Shown: piece by piece, positions 48,501 through 58,956 of the stretch
How positions within the stretch are numbered: the first letter of the stretch is position 1
Layout: each line of letters begins with the position of its first letter
Source: Hyparrhenia diplandra
Taxonomy: Eukaryota > Streptophyta > Magnoliopsida > Poales > Poaceae
NCBI GenBank assembly: GCA_015847255.1
Contig: JADLZK010011577.1
Location: 248,001-312,000 of the forward strand
Reading direction: 5' to 3'
DNA length: 64,000 nt
Notes under the pieces: model-generated
The model's input: only the letters and a program-made list of their open reading frames with translations
What the model was told of the DNA's origin: nothing
The model's database searches: none
Position numbers and translations under genes: made by a program

Positions 48501-50478
48501 ACTTTGCACCGGGCTGCCAGCCAGCAGCTTCGTCCACACCGACGACATCGCCGCACTGCAGGGTGAGCCCGGTCGCCATCGACAGCGGCTCCATCTACCT
48601 CGACGCGGCCGCCGTGTTGAAGAAGGGATCCTGGATGCTGTCGACATTGGCTCCACAAGGACGCCGCCGCCGTCGATGGCGGCTCCGCATCTACACCAAC
48701 GCCGTCGCCGCACTTGAGATGCGAGGTCGGTTGTCTCAACACATGCGCCAGGCCACGACGAACGCGTCATCAGCGTCCACGGCAAGAAGACGCGTACATG
48801 CATGAGCAACTCCATCTACTTTGCCACCACGCGTCCCTCTCGACGTTGGCGAGGCAGACAACGAGACGCACCCACACCACCGAGGTGAGCCGGGACGTAC
48901 GCCGTCATCAATGGCTCCACACCTATGCCGGCTTCCGCACGCCAACAACATCACGCCAAGCGACGGCGGCTAATCAAGGCACGACCATGCCTTCTAGCGC
49001 CTCAGGCGAGATTGCGGCGAGGTACTCTGGAGCGCCGTGATGCATCGGCAATGCATGCTTGCAAATGCATGTGCGATTGCACGTACGTGCTCACATGCAA
49101 GCTAATAGCCAAGAGGACACCAACAAGTGAGCTGCACGCGTATATGGCCGTGCGCCTGAATTGTCTCCGCGACGCAAAGCACGCCATCGGGAGCTCGGCT
49201 GATGTTCGAGCCCTGAATTAATGTATATAGTTTCGTCTTATATGTTTCAGGTGAAGCTGCTGGGACATTCGAGTCGTGTACGTTCCTACGACTCCATCTA
49301 CTACTACCACTACGCGCCAGACCACGCCGACGAGGCGGACGACATAAGCGAGCGCAAGTCTTCATCAAGCTACTACAACTTCAACAACCCCACGTGATTA
49401 AAGTTCCACGGCGTACCACGACGACGTTGCCGAGGAAGTCAAGATCAGTCCAAGCTACATCAACCATGCGAGTGCTACTACCACTACAACAACGTGCCGT
49501 TCGACACCGACGAGGCGAACGACACAGCGGCGTGGCTAATACTCTAGCCACGTTCTACCGCTCATGGACCGACGAGGCCATGGACACGCCCGACGCCATC
49601 CCCATCTACACCAACACACATGCATGGAGAAGTGAAGCGAAAGACCGACGAGCGGCGACCAACGCAGCCTTAATCGGAGGTACTCGTGAGCCCCGACTCA
49701 CGGGGTAATTAACTAGGAGCTTCCGAGGCCCTAGGAACCATGAAGACCACATCGCCTATGTCGATTGTCGCAAGCAGGCTACCCATGGAGCGCATTTGTA
49801 TCGGGAACATATATTTGTATTTTCATTAAATATGAATAAAGTTTGTGTTCCCTCTATTTGTTTGTTTTTGTGTACTTTAGTACACTGGCACGCCCGCACA
49901 TTTATTTTTTATTTCGCACAGAGATCCTCCCCTTCTTGAGTGATTTTTTCTGCGGAAACATTGATATATAGTTTTATCTTCTCGAGAGCTGAATGACCCT
50001 TTCTAATACTGAATCCAGCCTTACGAGCAAATGCATTGTACATATTATAAGCTTTGTCTTCTGAATCGAAAGTCATACCAACTTCAGGAACGATCAAAGT
50101 TTCTCCAACTTTATCAACCTCCTATTATAAAATAGAGTGACAATTAAAGTTGTGTGACTGTTACTACACAATAAAAAATTAACACATGCCTAACAATGAA
50201 CTGACATGACATACCTCATCTACTTGTTGTGCCACTGGTTCGGGTAACTTAGAAGGTGATTCTATGTCAGCCGACGTTAACAGAGGCATGCCAAACTCAT
50301 TCATGTTTTCCTAAATAAAAATTGTAATTAACTATATATTCTAACCATTAAAAAATAGTAGTAACTAATAATCTAGTCTCGTACCTGCAATGCATCATTG
50401 CAATTCATGTTTGTTGCAGGACCGGCATCACCATCTGAAACCATAGCAGAACCATAGAAGGCAGCGTTGGCCTCCATG
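45509..50478 (-). pseudogene. Remnants of a FAR1-like MULE transposase
   Basis: On the minus strand, ATG at 50478 opens an exon (MEANAAFYGSAMVSDGD) with a donor near 50384. A second exon (ENMNEFGMPLLTSADIESPS) lies at about 50311-50216. A third holds a FAR1 N-terminal block at about 50121-49909 (VGMTFDSEDKAYNMYNAFAR, KAGFSIRKG). Further FAR1 sequence is at about 46560-46160 (CSNEGHRRKHH, TRTGCDARIQFSVSKEGIWT, VVLDHNHYLAS) with frame breaks. A lysine-rich C-terminal part follows (46151-45870) and a last exon reads FANDSTTPFSMFEDGY. The catalytic DDE and SWIM regions, expected after the FAR1 domain, are absent. FAR1/FHY3 proteins are domesticated relatives of this transposase family; here the long TIRs show a transposon. 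Confidence 0.75.
46562..49905. other. GC-rich 3.3-kb segment of unknown origin inside the MULE
   Basis: This block separates the two FAR1 remnants. It is markedly GC-rich from about 47.2 to 49.7 kb. On the plus strand it has a TATA-like CTATATAAAG at about 47276 and a polyadenylation-like GAATAAAG near 49829, and its 3' part is T-rich. Words such as CTCCATCTAC recur irregularly (about 48589, 48810, 49285). No protein domain is recognisable. It could be a long LTR or non-autonomous LTR element nested in the MULE, or captured host sequence. I could not find TG..CA ends with a matching target duplication. Confidence 0.4.
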
Positions 50479-51195
50479 GAACCAGCTAATGCAATCGATT
50501 GCGCTGCTACTTGCCGCCGGGCTGCTACCTGCCGCCGGTGTACTGTCTTCGATTGATTTAGCTTTTTGCTCTACGCGTGATGGCGGCGGCCGTGATGCGT
50601 CGCCGCGGCCTCCTGTTCCATCTACTACGATGGAAACTGGGAATTCCAGAAACTGTGCGCGAATTCCATCTACTACGTCATTTAGCCGAGGCTGCCGAGC
50701 CGTGGTGTCTCGTGCGTGCGGGAGCCGGGAGCCGAGCCCGATTAAAAAGCGATTAGCGCATGGTGCCGCACGTAATTTACGTTGGCGTCCGTACGGAGCC
50801 GCGTAGGGACCATCCCTACCCAATTTTTTCCCACCGGTTGGCCTGGATTGGCGACGGCCTTCCTGTGTGGATTTGTCGATCTGGCAAATCGTCCCGGCGG
50901 CGAGCAATGGGGTGTGGCAGGGTGGCCGTCGATTTCCGCAGCGACGAGGTCCAAGACTTGGTAGAAAGACGTCAACGCAGGGTCAGGATGCTTTAATCAC
51001 AAACGAGGAAAGGAATAAAATTCACAACCTTTGCCAGTGGTGCCTTCTTCGTAGTAGCCTTTTGGTTTTAGGCTCCACCACTGATCTTTCCCCTCCCTCA
51101 TTGCGCTTACTCCTTCTGATTACAATTACCTCAAGATCGTCTGTGCAAGAACATTGATAGAGCAGAGCTACCTGAGCGGAGCGCCGGAGCCTACG

Positions 51196-53495
51196 ATGTC
51201 GGGGCTGTTTGCGTCTCTGTCCGCCGGAAGGGCACTGGAGAAGATCTCCTCCCTCCTCCGGGCGTTCTTGACGCCACCGCCGGTGTCCTCGTCGTCTTCG
51301 TCGTCGGTCCAGGATGATCTGGAGGAGCTGAGGAAGCTCGAGAGGACTTTGCACCGGATCCGGGCGACGCTGCACGACGCCGAGGAGCACTGGAACATCC
51401 GCGAGGAGTCGGCCAAGCTGCGGCTCAAGGAGCTCAAGGAGGTGGCGTACGAGATGGAGGACGTGGTCGACGAGTACGAGTACGAGGTCAACCTCTGCAA
51501 GGCCGAAGCCAAGGCTCTCGGGCGTTCTGACTGCAGTGCTCACTACACCGGCAACGGCAACGGCAAGCGCAAGCATCTGGAGGTAAGATCATCTCCACCA
51601 GATCTCTTGCATTGCATCTCCTGTAAGTTGTTGAACTTTGACTAAGTTTTGTTCCCCAAAGTATGTTAACATCTACAAGTTTAAATAAATGCGGTATGAA
51701 GACATATTTCATGGATAATATGATGAAACTAATTTGATGCTGTACATGTTGGTGCATTTTTTCCCAATAAACTTAGTTAAGATTACAGAAATTTTACTTA
51801 GGACATGTAATTTAGAAGTTAGAACTGATGGTGTGTAATACATAAATAATGACACACTTCTTTCCCCAAAAAGGAAAACGGGGCGTATCCAGTGGATGCA
51901 GGTATAGTAGCAGTTCCATATGAGTTGGTTCTTCGAACAAGGAAAATTACAGAGAGATTTAATGAGATCATACATTACTCCGATAATTTCAGTTTATCAG
52001 AGAAAGATGGGGAAAGGAGGTTCACTCCTGATATTAGCAGATCACGGCATACAAGTTCTTTCGTGTCTGAGAAGAGCATCGTTGGGCGAGACCAATTAAG
52101 AGACACAATTGTTGAGAAATTGTTGTCTGGGGCTGGGCAAAATGTAGGAAAACCTGTCTCTGTCATGGCCATTGTTGGTATGGGAGGATTAGGCAAGACA
52201 ACACTAGCTCAACTTGTGTATAATGACCCAAGGTTGTGCCAGTCATTTGACAAGCGTGCTTATGTTTATGTCTCAGAGAATTTTGACGTCATTACCATAA
52301 CGAGGAACATCATTAATTCAATAATAGACAAGGACAAGGGATCGTGTCAGTATTCAGAGTGTCAGTATTCAGAACTGGATCAACTTCATGTTAAGTTGGC
52401 ATATGAAATGAAGGAGAGAAGGATTTTAGTTGTGCTGGATGATGTATGGAATGATAAAAAAGGAGAATTGTGGGAATCACTGTGTGCACCTATGTCAGCT
52501 GCAAGGTTTTGTCAGATAATATTAACCACCCGCAGTAATGATGTGGCGAGGCTGGCACAGGCAATGCCTTCCTATCACCCAAGTTGCCTAAGCTTTGATG
52601 TGAGCTGGTCATTGTTCAAGAAAGTTGCATTTCAAGTTGACCAAGAGTCTGATGTCCCAGTAAACCTGATACAGATAGGGAAGAGTATTGCTCAAAAGTG
52701 TAAGGGATTGCCGCTAGCAATTAAGACAATAGGAAGCATGCTAAGATACGAAACTGATGAAGAGAGATGGATGGATGTCTTAGAAAGTGAACTGTGGGAC
52801 TTGGAACCATCACAGCAAGAGATTTTGCCAGCATTGGAGTTGAGCTACAAGCACATGCCCATATACTTAAGAAGATGTTTTCTTGCCCTATCTCTGTTTC
52901 CAAAGGTTAGTTCACTTGGTATGCACGATGTGATGCAATCGTGGAAAGTACTTGATTTGCTTCGCTGTGATGGAAGTGAGGAAAAAATTGAGGGTTGTAT
53001 TTGAATGAGTTAGTTCAGCGGTCTATCCTGGTTGTTGAAAATGGTGGAGACATTGGACTTGGAGAGTACTTTCTGCATGACCTTATCCATGACCTTGCTT
53101 GTTTTCTTGCTGGAGAAGAGTTCTATAGATTTGGAGGTACATCAACTGAAATTATTCCACAAAATGTTCGGTATATGTCTGTAACTCGTGATATCAGATC
53201 CGTGGAGATTCATATTACATCGCACTCTCTTAGGGCCATCATTGTGACGACCTTTGTTAATAACCCAGGAGCATTACTTTTGAACTGTAAGAAGTTGCGG
53301 GCCCTTGACTTCAGTTGTCATGCTGAGGCTTTTCCTGTCATCATGCATAGCCTGAAACTGTTACGCCACTTATCAGTTCGTGTTAGCGGAAGTGCACAAT
53401 TTGTAATGCCTACTTCTATGCTTCGTTTATATAATCTGCAAACTCTGGAATTGCTGTGGTATAATGGTCAGACGGTGGAAATGTTTTTCAGCTAG
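51196..53495 (+). CDS. CC-NB-ARC immune receptor (NLR), LRR region nearly absent, one frame break
   Basis: Exons 51196-51582 and 51874-53495 (donor GAG|GTAAG, acceptor CCAAAAAG), about 669 residues after one correction. Residues 1-130 form an Rx-type coiled-coil domain with an EDVID-like motif (EMEDVVDEY). The NB-ARC domain has P-loop GMGGLGKTT (about 231-239), RNBS-A FDKRAYVYVSENFDV, kinase-2 ILVVLDDVW, RNBS-B IILTTRSNDVA, GLPL CKGLPLAIK and RNBS-D CFLALSLFPK. SLGMHDVMQSWKVL and FLHDLIHDLA follow; the latter is MHD-like. Only a short leucine-rich start (LLNCKKLRALDF, LLRHLSV, LYNLQTLEL) precedes TAG. Such proteins are cytoplasmic ATP/ADP switches that trigger defence; the missing LRR suggests a truncated gene. 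One G is missing at 52992-52994 (EG then LYLNELVQRS). The start MSGLFASLS fits the family. Confidence 0.92.
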
Positions 53496-54971
53496 TTCTG
53501 TGTACCTTGGACGCGGTAACGGGCACCAAATCAGCCAGCATACTTTTGCCTAAATTCTTAACGAAGATGCTGGGGCTGCAGGGTTCTAAGTAGAGTATTG
53601 TAGCATTCTCAGAGTACGTACCACTATGGCATTGCCAATTATTCCACTGTTTGTAGCTCACAATGCTTTAGCTCCGTTTAACACCACTATTTGACTGAGG
53701 CTAATCTGGATGACTACAATCTATGTTTTTTTTGCTATGTTCTTTATTTTGACGAATGATGTAATAAACCATTCAATAATTGTTGAGTTGTTTATTGTTG
53801 TATGTTTAATGTTTATGAGTGTTGATTATGTTAGTGAGTATGTTGATTTATTAAATGACAATAAAGTAATGGACCTGGAAAACATGCTCTTTTGTAACAA
53901 ATGAACAATTGCTTGCCTTCATTCTGTGTATGGTCTGAAGCTAGCACCTTTGATATATATATTGTGGCCATGTAACCACCTGCAACCCAACTACACAATC
54001 TTCTAGGGAGCCATGCATAAGATTATCTGCCAGATTTTTAGGGACATCTGTAGCTAGCATCCAGAGGGAATATTCTCTATAGTCAATATCCATGGCCATC
54101 ATATCCAGGCCGTTTCTTTTCGAAAGCGTACCATTGGCACGTATTCTATTAAGAGAGATTAGAGTTTTTTACACGTCGCACACCTTAGCCAAAAGAATTG
54201 GCCCGTGTCCCCGTGTCCAGGCCGTTTCTCATCCATGGATATGCATAGAACCAAACACACCTCTCGATATACATCCTCGTGAAAAGGAGCAGATCCAACA
54301 ACAGATCTCCTCGTCGACGAGCCCCCACACCGTCTGCGGGTGTTCAAAGTGCAGGCTAAGTTAAAAAAAATACAAAGGTATACTAATCGCGTAAGTTGAT
54401 TGGTTCATCTTCTAATTATGTGAAAACACACACCTCGATAATTACTCCTATGTGAAAACACACTTGTTTCCACTAAATGCACAAATGAGTGCATGTATTG
54501 TTCTTACGGTAGGGTTTAATCTGAGGGGAAGGACAAGGATCTGTTCGGGGGCATCGAAACCAAATCAAATGACCTAGTTCTCGGCTGTTTGTTACTCCTT
54601 CCTTGTTCATGCAGCTCAGAGCCTTGCCCTATCTTTTCGGTTGTCAGTTTTTTGATTAATTAATTCATGTTATTTTTATAAGAGACAATTAATTGTGGCC
54701 ATAAAAACAATGCTGTCAAAAGTCTCCCGTTGGTATTGATGTGTCATGATCAGTGCAAGTCATGTGAGGACACCTTGAGTCTTTCTAGCCACTTCCTCAC
54801 TAGTTAATCAGCTTTTTTTTTTTTTCTCTCAGACTTGGTCAACATGTATTTGTTTACTTCAAAGTTCAAGCATTCAAGTCCACACATGAGTCATCCAGAT
54901 ATTTCTCATCCTAGCTAGTAGCTTGCAAGATTTCTCCTCTGGAAGTCTGGAACTGGATAGAGGAGTCCGCC
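53496..54971. other. Spacer between the two NLR genes
   Basis: AT-rich with no recognisable LRR exons, so the missing LRR of the first NLR is not simply displaced downstream. No element termini were found. Confidence 0.45.
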
Positions 54972-56469
54972 ATGGCCGAAAACCATCATCTCCGCCATCG
55001 TAGGCGATGTCGTCAGCAGAGTGATCTCTCATCTCATCGAGCGTTATTGCAGACACCAGCGACAAAGCACCGAAGCCAAGCTGCAGATGATACGCCACAA
55101 GCTCGTAAGGATTCACAGCGCAGTAGAAGAAGCAAGAGAGAAGCAGATCGCAAACGACGGCACCCTCCAGTGGCTTTCGGAGCTCATAGACGCTGAGTAC
55201 CAGGGCAACTACCTGCTTGACTGCATCAAGCATGATCTTGATGAAGGTGGTGAAGATGATGATGATGATGATGGTAAGGTAGTCTCCACCTTATCCCAGT
55301 TTAATCCTGCAAAGAGGGCGCGGGTTTCTATGTGCAACATACTGTCACGACGCCATGTTGTCACCGTCGATGAGATCGACACAGTTGCAGAGAGGTTGCA
55401 GGGCGTCTGTGATGGCCTCAGGGAGTTCATCATGCTCCTAGGAACTTGCCAACCGGTCCGTCGACCTCTGGCCACCAACATCTTCCGGCACGGACAGATG
55501 TTTGGCCGACATGTCGAAAAGGAGAGGATCATCTGTTTCCTGCTCCAGGACTACGACGACAACACCTGCTTGGCCGTGCTACCGGTCATCGGCGACACTG
55601 GAGTCGGCAAGACGACACTGGTCCAGCACGCCTGTGATGACGCCAGGGTGCGTAGCCACTTTGAGGTGATCATGCTGCTGAAATTCTCATACACCTCTGC
55701 CGCCACAGCCGCCACTACCCGGAGTGAAACAATGCTTGTTCTTCAGCCTAAGCATGTCATTGGAGATGCAGGAGTAGATGTCAACGTAAACAATCCAATA
55801 GACTTGGTCGAGTTGGATTTTTGGCAGAAAGAGATTCCTGCTGGTGTTTGAAGACGTGGACACGCGCAAGAAGCAGGTGCTGGAAGATCTCCTGCACGCA
55901 AGAACGGGCGGCGACAGCAGAAAGCAGGGGAGCAAAATCATCATCACAACGAACGATCATCTTGTCGCCACCATCGGGACAGTAAAGCCGATCATGCTGA
56001 AGGCGCTGCCCTTCCCGGAGTACTGGTTCTTCTTCAGGGCGCACGCGTTCTCCGGCAGAGAACTCGAGGAGAGCCCACGGCTGGTGGCGGCAGATAAGGC
56101 GATTGCTAAGAAGCTGAATGGGTCCTTCTTCGGAGCAAAGATCGTCGGAGGGTTGCTCATGAACAACCCAAACCCCGGCTCAACTACGTCATGGATCTGT
56201 CCCAGAGCATGCTGCCAGGAAATGTGCGTATGTGCCAGGTGATCGTTTCCAAGGATCGGTTTTCTCAGACAGAATTGGCCGGATTGCATGGTGCTAGCAC
56301 TGCTCAGATCACCAGCTGGGCACAGGGCTATGGGTTCGCAAGAGTCTTGTTGTGCGAGTCGCTGTTGCCGTTCTATAATTTGTATTACATTGCTGATTGC
56401 ACTGCATCAGACTTGGTAAACGCCTACTCTAGTGACATCAGTGTAGTTCAGCTCAACACACCAGTGTAA
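54972..56469 (+). CDS. Second NLR-type gene (CC-NB, no LRR), several frame breaks
   Basis: Single-exon, about 500 residues after correction. After MAEKTIISAIVGDVVSRV-type sequence (one base missing near 54976-54983) comes a helical N-terminal domain with an acidic run. The nucleotide-binding core has P-loop GDTGVGKTT, RNBS-A-like ARVRSHFEVIMLLKFS, kinase-2 RFLLVFEDVD and RNBS-B GSKIIITTND. The usual kinase-2 LDDVW is LVFEDVD, a variant that keeps acidic residues. A frame break lies at about 55816-55832 and one C is missing at 56173-56176, after which LNYVMDLSQSMLPG continues to NTPV and TAA at 56467-56469. No LRR follows. It is a different lineage from the first NLR: the N-terminal domains are dissimilar. 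Likely a truncated receptor or helper-like protein; function unknown. Confidence 0.8.
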
Positions 56470-56806
56470 TTCACTTCAGCTAGTTGACCCTATGACAGTA
56501 CGTCATGGATCTGTCCCAGAGCATGCTGCCAGGAAATGTGCGTATGTGCCAGGTGATCGTTTCCAAGGATCGGTTTTCTCAGACGGAATTGGCCGGATTG
56601 CATGGTGCTAGCACTGCTCAGATCACCAGCTGGGCACAGGGCTATGGGTTCGCAAGAGTCTTGTTGTGCGAGTCGCTGTTGCCGTTCTATAATTTGTATT
56701 ACATTGCTGATTGCACTGCATCAGACTTGGTAAACGCCTACTCTAGTGACATCAGTATAGTTCAGCTCAACACACCAGTGTAATTCACTTCAGCTAGTTG
56801 ACCCTA
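56186..56806 (+). repeat. 314-bp tandem duplication of the second NLR's 3' end
   Basis: ACGTCATGGATCTGTCCCAG begins at 56186 and again at 56500. Across about 307 bp I see two substitutions (AGACAG/AGACGG and GTGTAG/GTATAG). The second copy lies after the stop codon, so it would be 3' UTR. Very recent duplication or assembly duplication. Confidence 0.92.
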
Positions 56807-56966
56807 AGTTTTATTTGCACATAGGTTTTGTTTTATATGTACGTTTTCTAGTTTTTGTGCCATTTTTTTCCCGTCGTGTATGTTGGAAATGTCAAAGCTT
56901 GTTGTTCAGTATAAAAGTGAACGTGGTTTCAGAGATCCTCAAAATTGTTTAGCAACTGTTGGAGAG

Positions 56967-57729
56967 TGTAACGACCCGAGGCCCGAAATACGGCTAAGAT
57001 CCACTCTACATGTTGAATGGACCACACCTGATAATTAACTCTCTTGCGCTTTGTCCTCGCTTCACGCAAAAGGTTGCAACCAGAGTTAACACCATTTCGG
57101 CCCGGTATTTAAGCTGGCTCAACTCTCTCTCGAACTTACGATGTGGTACTACTCTTCCCGATGCTCCCGGCGGTTGTAATTGGCGATGCTACAAGTAACC
57201 ATGGCTTTCAGCCTGGCCCAACTAGGCCCAATGGGCTGGGTCTCACATCCACCCACCCTCAAAGAACTCGGCGTCCTCGTTGAACCAGCCTACCCATACG
57301 GGACAAATGTCCGGGATCAACTCTCTTGGCTCGCACGTATTACCGGCTCCTCGGTCTATTTGCCATGCCCCTCTACGGAGCCATGCGCAACTTTTCCGAG
57401 CTCCCGATCCATACGTCCGTGAAACCGCGAGAGTTGGCTCGAATACCATTTGTAACGACCGAGGCACGAAATACGGCTAAGATCCACTCTACATGTTGAA
57501 TGGACCACACCTGATAATTAACTCTCTTGCGCTTTCGTCCTCGCTTCACGCAAAGGTTGCAACGGAGTTAACACCATTTCCGGCTCCGGTATTTAAGCTG
57601 GCTCAACTATCTCTGAACTTACTTTGTGGTACTACTCTTCCCGGTGCTCCCGGTGGTTGTAATTCGCGATACTACAAGAACCATGGCTTTCAGCCTGGCC
57701 CAACTAGGCCCAATGGGCTGGGTCTCACA
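56967..57729 (-). mobile_element. Complete TRIM retrotransposon (763 bp) with TSD GAGAG
   Basis: Direct LTRs 56967-57247 (281 bp) and 57451-57729 (279 bp), each TGTAACGACC...GGGTCTCACA on the plus strand, enclose 203 bp of internal DNA. GAGAG flanks both sides (56962-56966 and 57730-57734). Next to the right LTR, reverse strand, is TGGTATTCGAGCC, a near match to the initiator-tRNA-Met primer-binding site, so the element points to the minus strand. A purine-rich GAGGGTGGGTGGA precedes the left LTR on that strand as polypurine tract. No coding capacity, typical of TRIMs. The LTRs differ at numerous positions, so the insertion is not recent. Confidence 0.95.
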
Positions 57730-57734
57730 GAGAG

Positions 57735-58935
57735 CTTTAGGTACCATACAGAATAGCAGCAGGCCGGTCTTAGCATTGGGTCATCAACGAACCCCAAATG
57801 GCTCATATATAAGAGGCTCATACACTACCCTCTGCTGGGTTACTATCAGTGGGTTATTGCAATGGCGAAGCTAGAGCTAACATGAGGGGGGTGCACACTT
57901 CCATACTACTTAATGTGTGTTTGGTTTCATGGCGCGAGCTTAATTACCTCTCAATAAACTTGTTGTGAGAGAGGAGCAAATTTGATTGGCTCGTTCTAAT
58001 AAGGAAAATACATTTATAATCTCAGTTTTTCGCTTCGAAAGGTCAGACAAGATTTACTTATGAAACCAAATACACCCTTAGACTCTTCAGCATGACTTTA
58101 GATTTGAACTTCATTCGGCACAACGCCAAATAATTGTGGCTCCTTAGGCCAGTCTCAATGGGGGTTTCATGAGTGTTTCATGCACATTAAATGCAGCGCC
58201 ACATCATCAAAATTTCACTTTTTGCATGAAACCCCTAGGAGAGAGAAGGAAAGAGCTTCACCATGGTGAAACCTTTTGAAGATTTGTTTCACATGCGTTG
58301 GAAACCGTGTGAAACCCCCATTGAGACACAAATAGAGTTTCACCATGCAACTATGCAATTAAAGCATGCAATGAAAGAGAGAGGTTGTGGGACCCTTGAG
58401 CCTATGAAACTGTGCAATGGAACTGTGCATTTAGGGAGACGACTATTTCATGCCAAAGTTTCACATCTTGAAAAATGGGAGGTGAAACTCTCCATTGAGA
58501 CCGGTCTTATTAGAGTACATGGAGGTGTGAAGCTTCTATTGGTTTCTCATTTATTTTACTATAAGAAAAGAGATAAAAGCAACTCCTTATATACTATAAT
58601 GTATATAGAGGAGGTGACCAAACCTCCACCAAACCAAGCCTTAACCTTGATATGCAATATTTACATGGTAAAATTTGACCTTTCTATGGTAATATATATA
58701 TATTTAGAAATTATATATAAAAATAATATAGTGTTCGGTTAGCCCATGAGTAATGTTTTGCCAGGCACTTCTTTCGCCTGGTCTTCTGATTCCATTTCCA
58801 TGCATTTGTTTCATTTTCTTTTTCTGTTGTATATATAATATAATCACCTTAAATGTGAGTGTTACTCCACCAAACCAAACGTTGCTAATTTTTTCAGCAT
58901 CCACAAATTGCGGGCGCCCCATATGCAATCGCTAT
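57735..58935 (+). repeat. Duplicated segment (copy 1 of 2), interrupted
   Basis: 57740-57855 and 58745-58935 together match the continuous stretch 61480-61815 (CCATACAGAATAGCAGCA, GTCATCAACGAA, TAAGAGGC, TGATTCCAT, CCAAACCAAACG, TTTCAGCATC). About 890 bp separates the two parts here, including the MITE at 58147. Confidence 0.8.
58147..58506. mobile_element. Tourist-like MITE (360 bp) with TSD TTA
   Basis: The termini GGCCAGTCTCAATGGGGGTT and, reversed, GACCGGTCTCAATGGAGAGT are flanked by TTA at 58144-58146 and 58507-58509, the PIF/Harbinger target. GTTTCATG-type words recur inside. The open frame from 58263 runs through the MITE and out of it, so it is not a gene. Confidence 0.85.
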
Positions 58936-58956
58936 ACGGCAGTGCCACTGGGTTAA

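Larger units (their letters stand above)
44871..50830 (-). mobile_element. FAR1-type Mutator-like element (MULE), 5.96 kb, 9-bp TSD
   Basis: Long terminal inverted repeats: 44871-45043 is the reverse complement of about 50655-50830 with few differences, and weaker similarity extends inwards to about 200 bp. The ends start GGAAAAAAATTGGGTAGGG on the left and GAAAAAATTGGGTAGGG on the right. The 9-mer CCACCGGTT flanks both ends (44862-44870 and 50831-50839). Long TIRs plus a 9-bp TSD are diagnostic of Mutator elements. The minus strand carries FAR1-domain remnants and a MULE-like C-terminus, but I see no DDE/MULE catalytic core. It also holds a 3.3-kb GC-rich segment and a small retroposon. It ends 366 bp before the start codon of the first NLR gene. 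Confidence 0.88.

Noticed and set aside
47107..49708. Many 60-190-codon frames in the MULE cargo taken as captured genes
   Set aside because: Frames overlap on both strands, none continues across the segment or contains a domain, and codon-like bias is explained by GC content.
51196..56469. Treating the two NLR frames as one split gene
   Set aside because: Each has its own N-terminal domain and P-loop, and about 1.5 kb of non-coding DNA lies between them.
58263..58742. 159-codon plus-strand frame as a gene
   Set aside because: It runs through the Tourist MITE (58147-58506) and into AT-rich flank; the translation has no recognisable domain.
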